DNA of 64,000 bases from Cryptomeria japonica (Eukaryota > Streptophyta > Pinopsida > Cupressales > Cupressaceae), in the NCBI RefSeq assembly GCF_030272615.1, contig NC_081413.1, forward strand, positions 602,080,709 to 602,144,708, given 5' to 3'. The position numbers were made by a program, and so were the translations under genes. Shown here one piece after another: positions 1 through 11,877 of this stretch (its first letter is position 1; each line of letters starts with the position of its first letter). Under the pieces are notes generated by a model. That model saw only the letters and a program-made list of their open reading frames with translations. It was not told the DNA's origin and did not search any database.

Positions 1-1520
1 AACAACAGCGCACATCAATTGATTAAACAAGGATCCATGAATGTCCATGGAAAAGGCATGAATTCCACTGTCCAACAAGGTGTGTTATATTGGGTGATTA
101 ATATTAGGGAAGGGAGAGTTAAATAGGTCTGGCGAGCTACATTATTCTAGTTGGTTCATTTTAAGGAAGATTACAAAGAAAAATCTATGTTAGCTATATT
201 ATCTAAAAATATGACTACAAAATAGGTGTTGCAATATGAACCAAGCAAGAATTTGATATGAGACTAACAAAATGGGTGTTGTAGTGACACCAAGCACAAG
301 CAATGAGGAGGCCTTATATGACCCCCTTAAGATGTCAACATATTGTCATGTTGATATCTCGAGGAAGATAGAGATCCAGATCAAGATAAAACACCTTCAA
401 CACCAATGAGATATCCTCAATAAAAATTCATGTGTTCTAAGCTACGAAAAAAATTCTTATAAAGAATAAAAATCTTCAAGCAAGGAAGAGATAATTGTAA
501 ATATATCTTGCAAGAAGTGTAAAGGGATCCTTATGAGAGATACATAACTATAAAAGTGGGAGAAAAATATCTTTGCCTAAAGATATCTACCTCTAAATGG
601 AGAGATATTTAATAAAGATGATATATTCAATACTAAAAGGGGGAGGAGATCAAGAAGGCACACCTTCCCAATTTCCAGGATAAAAGATTCTTGATAAAGG
701 ATTGCATACTTTTCCCACTAAGGAGAGATAATTTAAAAGATATATGCTTTCAAAAAAGGAAGAGGTCCTAATAAAGGATACACACCTTTGGGAAATAATC
801 AAATCCTCATGAAGGACAAGCAATTTTATGCAAGAAAGGAAAACCATTAGAAATGATGCAACTCAATAACAAGAATGTGGGTCCTTATAAGGGAGAGAAA
901 TTTGAAAACTATTATTTCCCCCTAGTATAGATGAAAGAATAATTAGGTTGTTATGTTGCTACCCAAGTATGATTGCACATGAAATTGTACAACCATGAAT
1001 GACAATGAGACCCCAAAAGGTAATCTACTAGTGTCACATAACGAGGAGAAAAATAATAGAATAGTTGTTACTTAGAAGGGATCGAACAAAGATGCCACTT
1101 GTTGTCACTTGTCATTTGAATTCAATATCAAAATTTATGAAAAGTGTGATGTATATTTCTCATGAGCCTCACTTCTTTGTTGCATACATCCTAAACCATG
1201 TCCATTGTATCCATGTTTAGAGATAATTTTAAGACCAACTCTATATCATTTTTCCAAATGGAATATAGGATCTTTAGTGGGTGTTGAATGTAAAGAGGAG
1301 AGTTTTCACTTTTAGTTTGAATTGGGTTGATATCTAGAGAGCCCCAGTCATCATCAAGACATGTGTTGGAAGAAGAAGAGATTGAAATGGATTTAGAAGA
1401 GCTTGAATAAATGAAACACAAAGCTCCTTCAAGTCTTTAGTCTTAAATTTGAAGACTTTATATTCTTCACAAAAGGTATTGTTGTATGGAGCATAATCAG
1501 ATTCAGAGGTTTAATTTTCC
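1..1520 (-). pseudogene. probable Ty3/gypsy polyprotein remnant, downstream part
   Basis: Reading the minus strand, weak protein-like tracts run through this stretch. The best lies between about 1515 and 1190 and holds an acidic, serine-rich segment with a 'DDDWGSLDINPIQTKSE' run. No conserved domain is recognisable on its own. I link it to the gypsy protease remnant at 9872-11190 because both lie on the minus strand on either side of the nested LTR and Copia-1 insertions, so they are probably two halves of one element. The rest of the stretch (1-1180) is A+T-rich and has many stops in every frame. A weak duplication near 210-300 repeats a 'GGTGTTG...CCAAGCA' phrase. The gypsy assignment here is inference from position. 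Confidence 0.3.
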
Positions 1521-1763
1521 CTACTTTTATCAGTGTGGTTTCCCCCCATAACTTTTGACAAGGGTTTGGGGGAAGCGCCCTTGGTGTGCTCCTTGTAAGG
1601 AATTTTATTATTTTATAAAGGCGTCAGGTGTTATCTTTCTATTGGCTGACATTTTGTAATCCTAATTTTGTAGCCGACATAAGTCTTGATAAAAAGGCTA
1701 AGGGTTATGGTTTTCTATAGAGAATTTTGTAGCATTTTACAGTGGTATTCAGTTGCAAGGGGA

Positions 1764-2821
1764 TGTTGGTATTATGGATGTGTTGCATTGGTTTTTTCAT
1801 TGATGTCAACACTTGTCAACACATGAGAACACTTGGAGATCTTTGGTTATGTTCACCGACATGTTCAGTGACTTATGCACAGTCATTGGTATCTAGTTAA
1901 CCGACAGGTTATATTGTTCACCGACATTGAAGATGAACTGTTATCATTTGGAGATTACTTGGTTATGTCGAAGAAATTATTTGGACACTTGGTTTTGGTG
2001 ATTTAATCATTGGTACAGTCAAGTTTGCATATTTGTTGTTACCGGCAAATAGGTCTAGGTTATGGATCAGCAAGCATTATCTATTCCAGATCAGCACGAC
2101 ACGTTATGTAGATGATTTGTTATCATTGCAAATGCATTGAGCCGACATCATGCATTGCACATTGGTTCATTTGTAATTGATTTAATTGTAATATCTTAGT
2201 GAGCCAACCTACACAATTGGTCTTAGTTTTGGTATATATGTAAGATCTCATTTGTGAGATTATGTAGAGGAGTGTGAAAAGGATTGTAATAAGGTATATG
2301 CGAATATAAGCAGAGCTATACACACAGACATCATTCAAGATTCAAGGAAGGCTTGAAGAAAGCAATCTAAGCTTAACCGGTACTGAATCCAGCATATGAA
2401 GATGTTATTTTGAGCAGTACATTATTATTGGATTTAACCATCCAATTGTAGTCAGTGTGACTCCCATTTTGTGATTGAGCAGTGAGCTCTAAGCAGTTGG
2501 CCTTTCTGCAAGTGCAGACCCGATTTGTACACACATACTATTTGCACTAGTATCATTTGATTGTGGGTAAGGTTTCCCACCGTGGTTTTTCCCCTTATAG
2601 GGTTTCCACGTACAAATAACTATGTTATGTGTTGTGTATATTATTTGTCTTTCTGTTTCATGCATTAAACTTTACCAGTATTGCAATTAAATGTTAAACT
2701 GTCTATCGACATTAAAGTTTGGTTTATCGGTATTATGCACTAAGTTTGGTTAAAGTATATTTGGTTGAAACTAATAGACAACTAATTCACCCCCCCTCTC
2801 AGTTGCCTCTGGGACCTAACA
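1764..2821 (+). repeat. Copia-1 5' LTR
   Basis: This starts TGTTGGTATTATGG and ends GGGACCTAACA just before the primer-binding site. It matches 7355-9679 along its length except for the nested insertion in the latter. A TATATATG stretch near 2232 lies at the position where the 3' LTR copy was later invaded. Confidence 0.93.
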
Positions 2822-2823
2822 AT

Positions 2824-2835
2824 TGGTATCAGAGC
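2824..2835 (+). promoter_or_regulatory. Copia-1 primer-binding site (initiator Met tRNA type)
   Basis: TGGTATCAGAGC lies two bases after the 5' LTR end. It is the usual plant copia primer-binding site, complementary to the 3' end of initiator methionine tRNA. Confidence 0.9.
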
Positions 2836-2878
2836 TAAGTCCTCTTTTTGCAGAAGTTTAACAACTTGAGGAGATCCT

Positions 2879-3840
2879 ATGTCTACTAACTATTTCAGGA
2901 AGGATAGTCCGAAGCTTGATGGAACCAACTATGGTATATGGAAGATCAGAATGGAGACTCATCTGAATTGCATTGGAAAGGACATATGGGATGTTACAAA
3001 GAATGGCTATGTTGTTCCTACTCAAGGTCAGCCTAATCCACCAACCTTGGATAAAGATGAAGAAAATGATTGCAAAGCAAGAGAAGCACTTTTGAGCACA
3101 TTGTCAGATCAACAAATCATGGGATTATTAGATCAATCTACTACTAAAGCTATTTGGGATAAATTGGAGACATGGAATGAAGGTGATACCACAGTCAAAA
3201 TTGCAAAACTAGAAAGCTTCCGGGTTAGGTATGAAAATCTAAAAATGGAAGAAGATGAAAGGATTTTTGCTTTTATGGAAAGAGTTAATGAAATTGTTTT
3301 GGGTATACAATGTTGTGGAGGATCCTTAAGTGAAGATGAAATTGTTTCTAAAGTTTTAAGAGCCTTGCCACCAGCATACAAAATGAAAGTAACTGATATT
3401 AATGAATTAAGAACAATGCCTAATGCATTAGTATCTAGAGATACTTTGGCTGGAAAACTTTTAGCTTTTGAACTTGAGGAATTTGGTCCTATTGCTTCAA
3501 TTAAGACAAATTTGGCTTTCAAAGCTTCATCATCTACAACAACATCATCATCATCTAAAAAATCTGATTGGAAAGCACTCTATGCTAGAGAACTTGAAGA
3601 AATCAGAAGAGAGAATTAAGAACTTGAAGAGCTTGAAGCACTATTTGCAAGGAAAATGCCTAAAGGTCCAGTTGGAAGCAAGTATGAAGGTAAAGCACCA
3701 TTTAAATGTTTTAATAGACATGCAAGATTGAAAGAAGAAGCTAAAAGAACATATAAGCCTAACCATGAATATCAAAGGTACAGATTTAAGAAGAATAGAG
3801 ACAAATCATGTTATTATGCTGATGAAGGAGTTATTGATGA
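2879..3840 (+). pseudogene. gag: Copia-1 gag
   Basis: Capsid-like Gag of a copia element. It begins at ATG 2879 with 'YFRKDSPKLDGTNYGIWKIRM', the standard copia Gag opening, followed by the helical UBN2/RVT-type Gag core ('IWDKLE', 'RIFAFMERVNEIV', 'LPPAYKMKV'). An in-frame TAA at 3617-3619 interrupts the protein, and the same frame resumes immediately. Where a CX2CX4HX4C zinc knuckle is expected, only 'FKCFNRHARLKEEAK' remains near 3700, so the nucleic-acid-binding knuckle is lost. A K/R-rich and then acidic linker leads into the protease. Confidence 0.88.
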
Positions 3841-3845
3841 TTCTG

Positions 3846-4380
3846 ATGAGGAACCGATAGACAATGGATGGGCTTTTGTTGCAATAACAGAAGATCAATC
3901 GACACCTACTGTTCAATCGGTAGAGAAGGCCCTGACAGCTAAAATTGAAGAGAAGGATGAATGGATCATTGATTCTGGATGTTCACATGATATGACTAGT
4001 GATAAGAGTAAATTCTTAACCTTTCGGGAATACAATGGAGGTCTAGTAAGATTTGGAGATGACAAAGCTTGTTTGATCAGAGGAAAAGGCACTATATCTT
4101 TTGATGGTAAGCACAATACTGATAATGTTTACTATGTTGAAGGTTTGAAGTATAATCTTTTGAGTGCTGATCAATTAGTTGAAAAGGGATTTCAATTACA
4201 ATTCAAGAATGGTAAATGCAAAATCATGAATAGAACTGGTTTGGAAATTGCAACCGGTAATTAGACTAGAGGTAATATCTTTCATTTGAATAACAATGAG
4301 AATACATGCTTGATTGCACATATTGATGAAAGTTGACTATGGCATAAGAGACCGTGTCATGTAAATTTTGATTGCATTGT
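3846..4380 (+). pseudogene. pol: Copia-1 protease and GAG-pre-integrase domain
   Basis: Continues in the frame of gag. The aspartic protease active site is visible as 'WIIDSGCSHDMTSDKSKF' near 3961 (D-S-G, apparently intact), followed by the typical 'YYVEGLKYNLLSADQLVEKG' segment. In-frame stops at about 4262 (TAG) and 4333 (TGA) break the reading. The second falls just before 'LWHKRPCHVNFD', the pre-integrase zinc-finger region. These stops would prevent a full Pol from being made. Confidence 0.88.
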
Positions 4381-5215
4381 GAAAATCAATACAACTAAGG
4401 CAGTAAGAGATTTGCCTAAGATTGTTAAACCTCACAATCCGGTATGTAAGGAATGTCAATTTGGAAAGCAAGTTAGATCAACTTTTAAGAGTATTCTAGA
4501 AAAATCCAATAATGTTCTTGACTTAATTCATACTGATTTATGTGGTCTAGCAAGAACTAGAAGTTTACAAGGAGATAGATATTTTATGCTAATCATTGAT
4601 GACTATTCTAGAATGTGTTGGGTTACTTTTCTCAGGGAGAAATCAAAAGCTTTTGGGAAATTCAAACTATTCAAAGTCATGGTAGAGAATGAAACCGGTA
4701 AGAAAATCAAATGCTTGAGATCAGATCAAAGAGGTAAATTCATATCTAAGGAATTTAATACATTCTATGAAGTGAATAGAATCAGAAGACAATTATCAGC
4801 ACCTTGGACACCCCAGCAAAATGGAGTTGTGGAAAGGAAAAATAGAACTATTTTGGATGTAGCTAAAAGCATGATATTAGAAGAAAACCTACCTCATGTG
4901 TATTGGAGAGAAGTAGTCAATACAACTGTTTATACATTCAATAGAGTTCACATCAAAGATGAAAACGGTAAGACGCTTCATGAACTATGGTTTGGTAATA
5001 TTCCTACTCTTAAATATTTCAGAATATTTGGAAGCAAATGTTATATTAGGAGAGATGATTATATTGGCAAATTTGATCCTAGAAGTGATGAAGGAATATT
5101 TATTGGTTATTCATCTAAGAGAAAGGCATATAGATGTTTTAATAAGAGATTGCAGAAAATCATTGAAAGTGCAAATGTGAAGATTGATGAACAATTTAGA
5201 AGGTTCGATGGTTGA
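4379..5215 (+). pseudogene. pol: Copia-1 integrase
   Basis: Integrase core of the copia polyprotein, in the same frame as gag and protease. The 'CKECQFGKQVR' half of the HHCC zinc-binding region is present. The DDE triad positions are seen as 'HTDLCG' (first Asp), 'LRSDQRGKF' (second Asp, in an altered context; families usually have SDRGGEF) and 'PQQNGVVERKNRT' (Glu). The C-terminal part has 'FGSKCYIRRDDYIGKFDPRSDEGIFIGYSS', typical of copia integrases. The reading ends at TGA 5213 after a frameshift near 5200; the downstream linker continues in another frame from about 5184. Confidence 0.9.
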
Positions 5216-6975
5216 GATAATCACAAATGAACCTACTATAAGTACACAGATACAAAATGTTGATCTAGTCACACTGGCATCATTTGAGAATTCTATAGTG
5301 ATTGAAGAACAACAGCAAGTGAATACACCTAGGTATGTAAGATTGAATCACTTTGAAAGTCAGATAATTGGGAATATGTATGAAGGAGTTATGACTAGAG
5401 GAAGACTGGAAAATGAAGAGGTATGTCTAATTTCTCAATTTGAACTAGCAACTATTAATAAGGCATGTGAAGATAAACATTGGATTAAGGCTATGGAAGA
5501 TGAATTGGAACAAATTGAAAACAATAACACATGGACATTAGTTCCCCGGCCTAACAACAAAAATGTAATTGGAACTAAATGGGTATTCAGAAAAACTTAA
5601 TGAAGATGGTAAGGTAATCAAAAACAAAGCAAGATTAGTGTGTAAGGGATATTCACAGAAAGAAGGAATTGATTACAATGAAACCTTTGCACCGGTAGCT
5701 AGAATTGAGGCAATCAGATTATTCTTAGCTTTTGCAACACACAAGAACTATAAAGTATATCAAATGGATGTTAAATGTGCATTTCTGAATGGTGATCTTG
5801 AAGAGGAAGTTTACATTGAACAACCTGATGGATTTTCTTTGAAAGATGACAAAGATATGGTTTGCAAGTTAAGGAAAGCTTTATATGGATTAAAGCAAGC
5901 TCCTAGAGATTGGTATGCTAGATTGGACAAATATCTTTTGAAGCTTGGTTACACTAAAGGTAATGCTGACAGTAACTTATATTACAAAGTGACTAATGAT
6001 GACATCTTGGTTCTATAAGTTTTTGTTGATGATATTATTTTTGGAGGAGAAGATAAATTGTGTAAAGACTTCTCTAATAAGATGCAGGAAGAATTTGAAA
6101 TGTCTATGATTGGAGAGATAAAATTCTTTTTAGAATTGTAGATTTCATAGAATGATACAAGTATATTCATAAATCAATCAAATTACTTGAAGGAATTACT
6201 TAAGAAATTTGACATGGAAAACTCTAAACCAGTAAGTACACCTGTGACTACAACTGATAAACTATCCTTGAAGGATGAATCAACACCTGTTAATCTGAAA
6301 AGATACAAGTCTATGATAGGAGGTTTACTGTATTTGACACAAACAAGACCTGATATTATGAATGCATCATGTATTGTTTCAAGATTTCAGAGTAATCCTA
6401 AGGAAAATCATGAATTAGTAGTAAAAAGGATTTTTCGGTATCTACAAGGCACTACAAATATTGGCTTATGGTATCCTAAAGATGAAAATTTTGATTTATG
6501 TGCATACACAGATGCAAATTGGGCAGGAGATGTAGATGATGAAAAAACACCATCGGCGGAGCATTTTTTCTTGGCAGCAGACTAATTTCATGGTTGAGCA
6601 AGAAACAAAGTTGTACATCACTATCAACAGCAGAATCAGAATATGTTGCAGTGGCAACTAATTGTACATGGGTATTATGGATCAAGCAAATGTTGAAGGA
6701 CATAAAGGTAAAATGCAAAGAACCTATAATCATTTACTGTGATAATATGGCAGCAATTGATATATCAAAGAATCCAGTATTTCACTCTAAAACTAAACAT
6801 GTTTCTATCAAATTCAATTTTCTAAAAGAGAATGTTGAAGCAAAGGAAGTGAAATTGGTTTATGTGAATACTAAAGAGTAGATTGCAGATATCTTTACTA
6901 AGTCTTTGCCTAAGGAAACTTTTGAATATCTAAGACAACAACTTGGAGTTATACCCTCACCAGTAGAAACTTAGA
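5184..6975 (+). pseudogene. pol: Copia-1 reverse transcriptase and RNase H
   Basis: Reverse transcriptase begins around 5480 ('WIKAMEDELEQIENNNTWTLV'), shifts frame near 5580, and continues with '[17 protein letters not shown]', '[14 protein letters not shown]' and '[16 protein letters not shown]'. A TAA near 6016 directly precedes the catalytic 'FVDDIIFGGED' box, with two more stops near 6139 and 6148. RNase H follows with 'AYTDANWAGDVDD', a frameshift near 6555, then 'SWLSKKQSCTSLSTAESEYVA' and 'IYCDNMAAIDISKNPVFHSKTKHV'. A TAG near 6880 breaks the C-terminal 'IADIFTKSLPK' segment. All catalytic boxes can still be recognised, but the frame cannot be translated through. Confidence 0.9.
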
Positions 6976-7340
6976 CAGTTGGAGCATGGCATCAGATCGA
7001 CAAAATTAATAGAGAAACCTTTTTTTCTGGTTTTGATGAAGGAGAGCTACTTCTTAGGGTGAGTAGATTGAATAAATTTGGTTATAACAATTGGCAATTG
7101 TAACAAGTTCTATGAACTGATTATATTTGGTTTTGTATTGCTTTGGCATTTGATGTCAAAGGGGGAGAGAAATCTATGGAAAAACACACTATCTTTTGGG
7201 GAGAGAATATTCAATGGGGAGAGATTGTTACTCTCTATATCTGTATTTTAATGATTTCTTTGGGAGATTATTGGTTTTTGGTTTTTGGCATTTTTGCTTT
7301 GGCACTTAGATGCTTTTTCCATCTGGTGTTGCCATCAATG

Positions 7341-7354
7341 CCAAAGGGGGAGAC
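7341..7354 (+). promoter_or_regulatory. Copia-1 polypurine tract
   Basis: CCAAAGGGGGAGAC directly precedes the 3' LTR and would prime plus-strand DNA synthesis. A near-copy, TCAAAGGGGGAGAG, lies at about 7157-7170, so the tract is duplicated in the 3' untranslated region. Confidence 0.75.
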
Positions 7355-9679
7355 TGTTGGTAATATGGATGTGTTGCATTGGTTTTGTCATTGATGTCAA
7401 CACTTGTCAATAGTTGAGAACACTTGGAGATCTTTGGTTATGTTCACTGGCATGTTCAGTGACTTATGCACAGTCACCGATATCTGATTAACTAACATGT
7501 TATATTATTCACCGGTACTAAGGATGATCTGTTATCATCTGGAGATTACTTGGTTATGTCAAAGATATTGTTTGGACACTTGGTTTTGGTGATTTGATCA
7601 TTGGTACAATCGAGTTTGCATATTTGCTGTTACTGGCAAATAGGTCTAGGTTATGGACCGACAAGCATTATCTATTCCAGATCAACACGACACGTTATGG
7701 AGATGATTTGTTATCATTGTAAATGCATTGAGATGACATCATGCATCGCATATTGATTCATTTGTAATTGATTTAATTGTAATATCTTAGTGAGCCAACC
7801 TACACAATTGGTCTTAGGTTTTGGTATATATGTGTAGCATCCTAAAATTGCGACACTTGCAATTTCGACCGCATTTGGGTCCTCACGATGGCAACGCAAC
7901 ACAGAACCTGAATGGAGACCCTGAAACTTGTTCATGACATCAAAAACTGCATTTTCCCAGCACCCTAGCCTGATCCTCCTTGCACCCTGCTATCCCTAGA
8001 GGTGGGACCATGGCGCCCAGCGCCCTGGTCCCCCAGGACCATGGCGCCCAACGCCCTGGTCCCTGACCCTATTTTGGGCCCAGTCTCTTTTGGGGCTTCG
8101 GGTCCTTTTGTTTGCAAATTGGAAAACAATGTTTCTTGGTCGGCCTAAGGTCGGAAAAATCAGTCTTTCAACCCTAATTGACAAGTATATAAACTACATT
8201 TCCTTTCCCATTTTGAAAGAAGATGGAAAAGGCGAGGAAATGATACTCAAACATTCAAGCATTCAAACATTCAAGCATTCAAACATTCAAGCATTCAAGC
8301 ATTCAAGCATTACTTCAAGCAATTGATCATTCTAAGTCTCCATTCAAGGCTAAGTGTTGCATTCAAGACAAGGATTCAACCATTGAAGAGGAGATCACAT
8401 ACAACATACAACATACAACAACATTTACACCTTCCCATGTAAGAATACAAACATTCTTACAACAAGGTACTAGTACTTGTTTTACATTACAATCATTTAC
8501 ATTTACAACATTTCTCATTTCTTGGTTAATTCCAAAACCGGGGTTTGACCTAAGGGCAAACCCCTAATCCCTAACCCCCCAATCATCTTCGCTTTTCTGT
8601 GTGTAGGTTGCAGGTACACAACTGAAATTGAAGATCTGGAATCCTTGTGCAGAGACGAACAAATCCCCCTTCATTTCGCGGATTTTTCGGAGGACCGTGT
8701 GCACGCCGGGCGCCATCGTCTGGTCAACTTTCGCTCAAATTTGCAGGACAGTGCCATCTCGACATTTTACTGCTAATTCCAGGTCTGTAGCTTCATCCTA
8801 AATTCCTATCTCTGTTTATAAGCGAATCTTTCTCACTTTTCATGCATTCCTAGCTTAATCTTTCTATCTACATTCCTTACAAAAGAGGGTAGCCTTGCTG
8901 TCTTAACCCTTGAAACTCATTTAGAATCCAATCTTGCATTGTGTGGGATTGGATCTTGTGGGTTTCAACCCCTCTTTTGAATGTAAAGTCTCTCCGAAGT
9001 GAAAACCGTCAATCCTAGTGACCTCCCTTCTCTCTCCTTGGAGTTGGAAGAGGGGAGAGCAACTAGGGTTCGATTTTCCGCTTTACAATATGTAAGACCT
9101 CATTTGTGAGATTATGTAGAGGAGTGTGAAAAGGATTGTAATAAGGTATATGCGAATATAAGTGGAGCTATAGATGCAGACATCATTCAAGATTCAAGGA
9201 AGGTTTGAAGAAGGTAATTTGATCTTAACCGGTACTGAATCCAGCATATGAAGATGCTATTTTGAGTAGTACATTATTATTGGATTTAACCATCCAATTG
9301 TAGTCAGTGTGACTCCCATTTTGTGATTGAGTAGCAAGCTCTAGGTAGTTGGCCTTTCTGCATGTGCAAACCCCATTTGTACACACATACTATCTGCAGT
9401 AGTATCATTTGATTGTGGGTAAGTTTTCCCACCGTGGTTTTTCCCCTTACAGGGTTTCCACGTACAAATAATTGTGTTATGTGTTGTGTATGTTATTTGT
9501 CTTTCTGTTTCATGCATTAAACTTCACCAGTATTGCAATTAATTGTTAAACTATCTACGGACATTAAAGTTTGGTTTACCGGTATTATGCACCAATTTTG
9601 GTTAAAGTATATTTGGTTGAAATTAATAGACAATTGATTCACCCCCCCCCCCACTCTCAGTTGCCTGTAGGACCTAACA
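7355..9679 (+). repeat. Copia-1 3' LTR, interrupted by a solo LTR
   Basis: Homologous to 1764-2821, but split between 7832 and 9088 by a 1255-bp insertion flanked by ATATG. The terminal CCTAACA at 9673-9679 matches the 5' LTR end. A run of thirteen C at about 9643-9655 has expanded relative to the 5' copy. Confidence 0.92.
7833..9087 (+). mobile_element. solo LTR nested in Copia-1 3' LTR
   Basis: A 1255-bp segment starting TGTAGCATCC and ending GCTTTACA, flanked by a perfect 5-bp duplication ATATG (7828-7832 and 9088-9092). It has no coding domain. A TATA-like AGTATATAAAC lies near 8183. Just downstream (about 8250-8310) is a short tandem repeat of a 'CATTCAAGCATTCAAA' type. TG...CA ends, a 5-bp TSD and a promoter-like interior fit a solo LTR left by LTR-LTR recombination. 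A diverged relative in the opposite orientation is at 11878-13002. Confidence 0.88.
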
Positions 9680-9871
9680 GGTGATTGCTAGTTGTAATCG
9701 CTTTTCATTTCCTAGATGATAATATTAGAATCTCTATTTGGTGGATGTAGCACAAGATTGGGTGAACCACGTTAAATATTGTCTCTTTATTGTTATCATT
9801 TCTCTGTTTGTCATTCCCGTATTTAATATTTATCTGCATATAATTGATATTTTCTGAATGTAATTCCTAAC

Positions 9872-11190
9872 AAAAGGAGGGTGTAAAGTCTCAAGGAACC
9901 CAATTTTTCTCTAAGAAGTCATCAATAATAAGATAATATTTTGTAGAAAGAACCATAATGTTAAGGGTAAATATATAGATCCTAATTATTTTTGGACACC
10001 ACTATATGGATTCTGATAATCTTCTAAAGTGTACATCATGTGTATACATGAATTTGAGATTATGATGAAGAGTATAACAGACCTCTTGCATAGCATGAAG
10101 TTACAGTCTACCTAGAAAGAATATTATAATTAAGAGTATTGATCAGGAATGAGATGGATAAGTGTGGGCAAGATTACATCATATATTTTAGTAGGCAATG
10201 TAATTTTACTTAATGACTATTTACAAAAATTATGAAAGTCATGAATACAAAAGGAATTTGGTTGAATGAGGAGGGTATCCATTTTGATTTTATGTAACAA
10301 GTCTATGCTGCAAAAATTGAGACCTAATCCATTATCAACTAAGGTACATCTTATTGTATTTCCATTAATGACCATAATAATCATGAGGGGATCATATCTA
10401 TTTTGGACTTATAAAGGAGGTAACTCATGCTATTTGAATACAATATCCATGTTTGTTTCATGTATATGATCAAGAAATATTGCTACATCATTTGGTCTAG
10501 TAGAATATCTGAGACAAATACCCTCTATAAGGCTTCTTGAAGCATCCCATGGTATTCAGATGAAGTTTGAACCAGAACCCAAAGGGAGATCTTAGTTGGA
10601 GTAACATGAAGATTCTCAACAAGACATACTCCATACCAAAATTGTGTGAAAGGTGAGGGAGTGGAGGAAGAAAAGGTTGATTTTTATTTTGAGTGTTATA
10701 CATGTGACCTATTGCATGATAATCCGGTTATTATGGATAGCTATTTGAGGTTTAACATAACCAAAAATATGAATGAAATTGAATTGACTTTGATTAGGCT
10801 CTTCATTCACTAAATCTTCATTTTTAGGAGAGAGGTCATTGGAAAAATTGCTAATAATATCATCGTATTGCATCAAAGTATCCTCATGAGTACTAAAACA
10901 TTTGGGAGATGAACAAGCTTAATTCATTAATGCTTCATCTCTAGAAGAGAGGTCATTTAAGTGAACTAAGGATAGTGTATTACTAGGAAAATAATAAATG
11001 ATATTATCCTCTTGCAACAAATTAACCTCATGGGGGAGGTACATTGTAGAAGAAGAATCAACATCATTCCTCAGAGTTTCATATGTAAGAGGGAGATTTT
11101 TTAAGGAAGTGTTAATGGTATTTTCTTCCACCAAAATGTCCTCATTATTGAGAAAAACACTGGAAGATGGAATATCATTGACCTAATTGT
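9872..11190 (-). pseudogene. Ty3/gypsy protease/gag-spacer remnant
   Basis: On the minus strand, about 10480 to 10140 reads 'PPL.VQNRYDPLMIIMVING' followed by 'CTLVDNGLGLNFCSIDLL'. This matches the pattern of plant Ty3/gypsy retropepsin-like domains (hydrophobic-V-D-N/S-G-S/A). Weak continuation 'ITLPTKI..VILPTLIHLIPDQ' follows. Several stops and a changed active-site context (DNGLG) make it inactive. Upstream on the same strand, about 11190-10800, is an acidic spacer containing two copies of an 'L.DLS.(R/K).E.L.N' unit about 117 bp apart (10804-10892 and 10920-11034). The protein is assigned from motif pattern only. Confidence 0.5.
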
Positions 11191-11261
11191 TGTTCATATA
11201 AGGGGTATCAAAAATATATACCAAATCTTTTAAAAAGTAAAAGAATGGGATATGACATATA

Positions 11262-11585
11262 TCACAAGTTTCAAGATATTTACACAACTTTTAAGAGAAT
11301 AGATGTGAAAGATAAGATATGAATCAAGGTTCTTAAGAAAGTAAATATGAAATATAAGAACTATTTCAAATATTTTAAGAAGGTGAATATGAAACATAAG
11401 ACCTCTTTCAAAGTTTTTGAGAAGTGAATGTGAAGCATAAGATATATTTTAAGGAGGAAGTGTAAATCATAAGACATATTTCAAATCCTTTGAGAAAGTA
11501 AATGTGAAATATAAGACATTTTTTAATATTTAAGGAAAGTGAATGTAAAATAGAGGAAACATAAGAATGCTTGAAGAGTATTTTA
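11262..11585. repeat. 42-bp-period minisatellite, about 7 degenerate copies
   Basis: The core 'ATGTGAAACATAAGA...TTTGAGAAAGTGA' recurs with core starts near 11303, 11345, 11387, 11428, 11459, 11501 and 11543. Spacings are 42, 42, 41, 31, 42 and 42, so one unit carries an 11-bp deletion. The period equals 14 codons, but stops occur in the frames I checked. Confidence 0.8.
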
Positions 11586-11877
11586 GATTTCCTTTATGCA
11601 GCATAAGTGATAAATTTAAAAATTGATTGCAAGTATAAATTCATTAAATACATATAACTTAGATCTAAAAATAAAAAATTGGAAAATATGCAAGTGTAAG
11701 ACATGTTGAGTTCACCAAAATGAAATGATGGAAATGAGTGTTCTCTACTCCAGGAATGCAAACTAAGAACCATTTAAAAAAAAATCATTGGGGAACATCC
11801 ATTTAGACTCAACTTCAGTACTGTAAGAGAGTTGAGATCTGTGATTGATTGTTTCCTTTTGATATGTGATTGGATAT

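Larger units (their letters stand above)
1764..9679 (+). mobile_element. Copia-1: degenerate Ty1/copia retrotransposon
   Basis: A complete but inactivated copia element. Its LTRs start TGTTGGTA and end CCTAACA. The domain order is gag, protease, integrase, reverse transcriptase, RNase H, which defines Ty1/copia. Flanks are GGGGA at 1759-1763 and GGTGA at 9680-9684, a 4-of-5 target-site duplication. The 5' LTR is 1058 bp; the 3' LTR is about 1065 bp after removing a nested 1255-bp solo LTR and its 5-bp duplication. The polyprotein has at least three in-frame stops in gag-pro-int and frameshifts near 5200, 5580 and 6555, so the copy is not autonomous. Confidence 0.93.
1534..9871 (+). repeat. 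older LTR (probably solo), split by Copia-1
   Basis: The pieces 1534-1763 and 9680-9871 read as one LTR once Copia-1 is removed. The left piece starts TGTGG and carries a TATA-like TGATAAAAAGG near 1688. The right piece has the 'GGTGGATGTAG...GTGAACCACG' phrase also present in the LTRs of the small element at 47305-49968, and it ends CCTAACA at 9871. No internal domain of a plus-strand element adjoins either end, so I read it as a solo LTR sitting in the gypsy remnant. I could not find a clear target-site duplication, so the left edge is uncertain. Confidence 0.45.

Noticed and set aside
3133-3522. Minus-strand 129-codon frame
   Set aside because: It is antisense to Copia-1 gag, which has clear family motifs on the plus strand.
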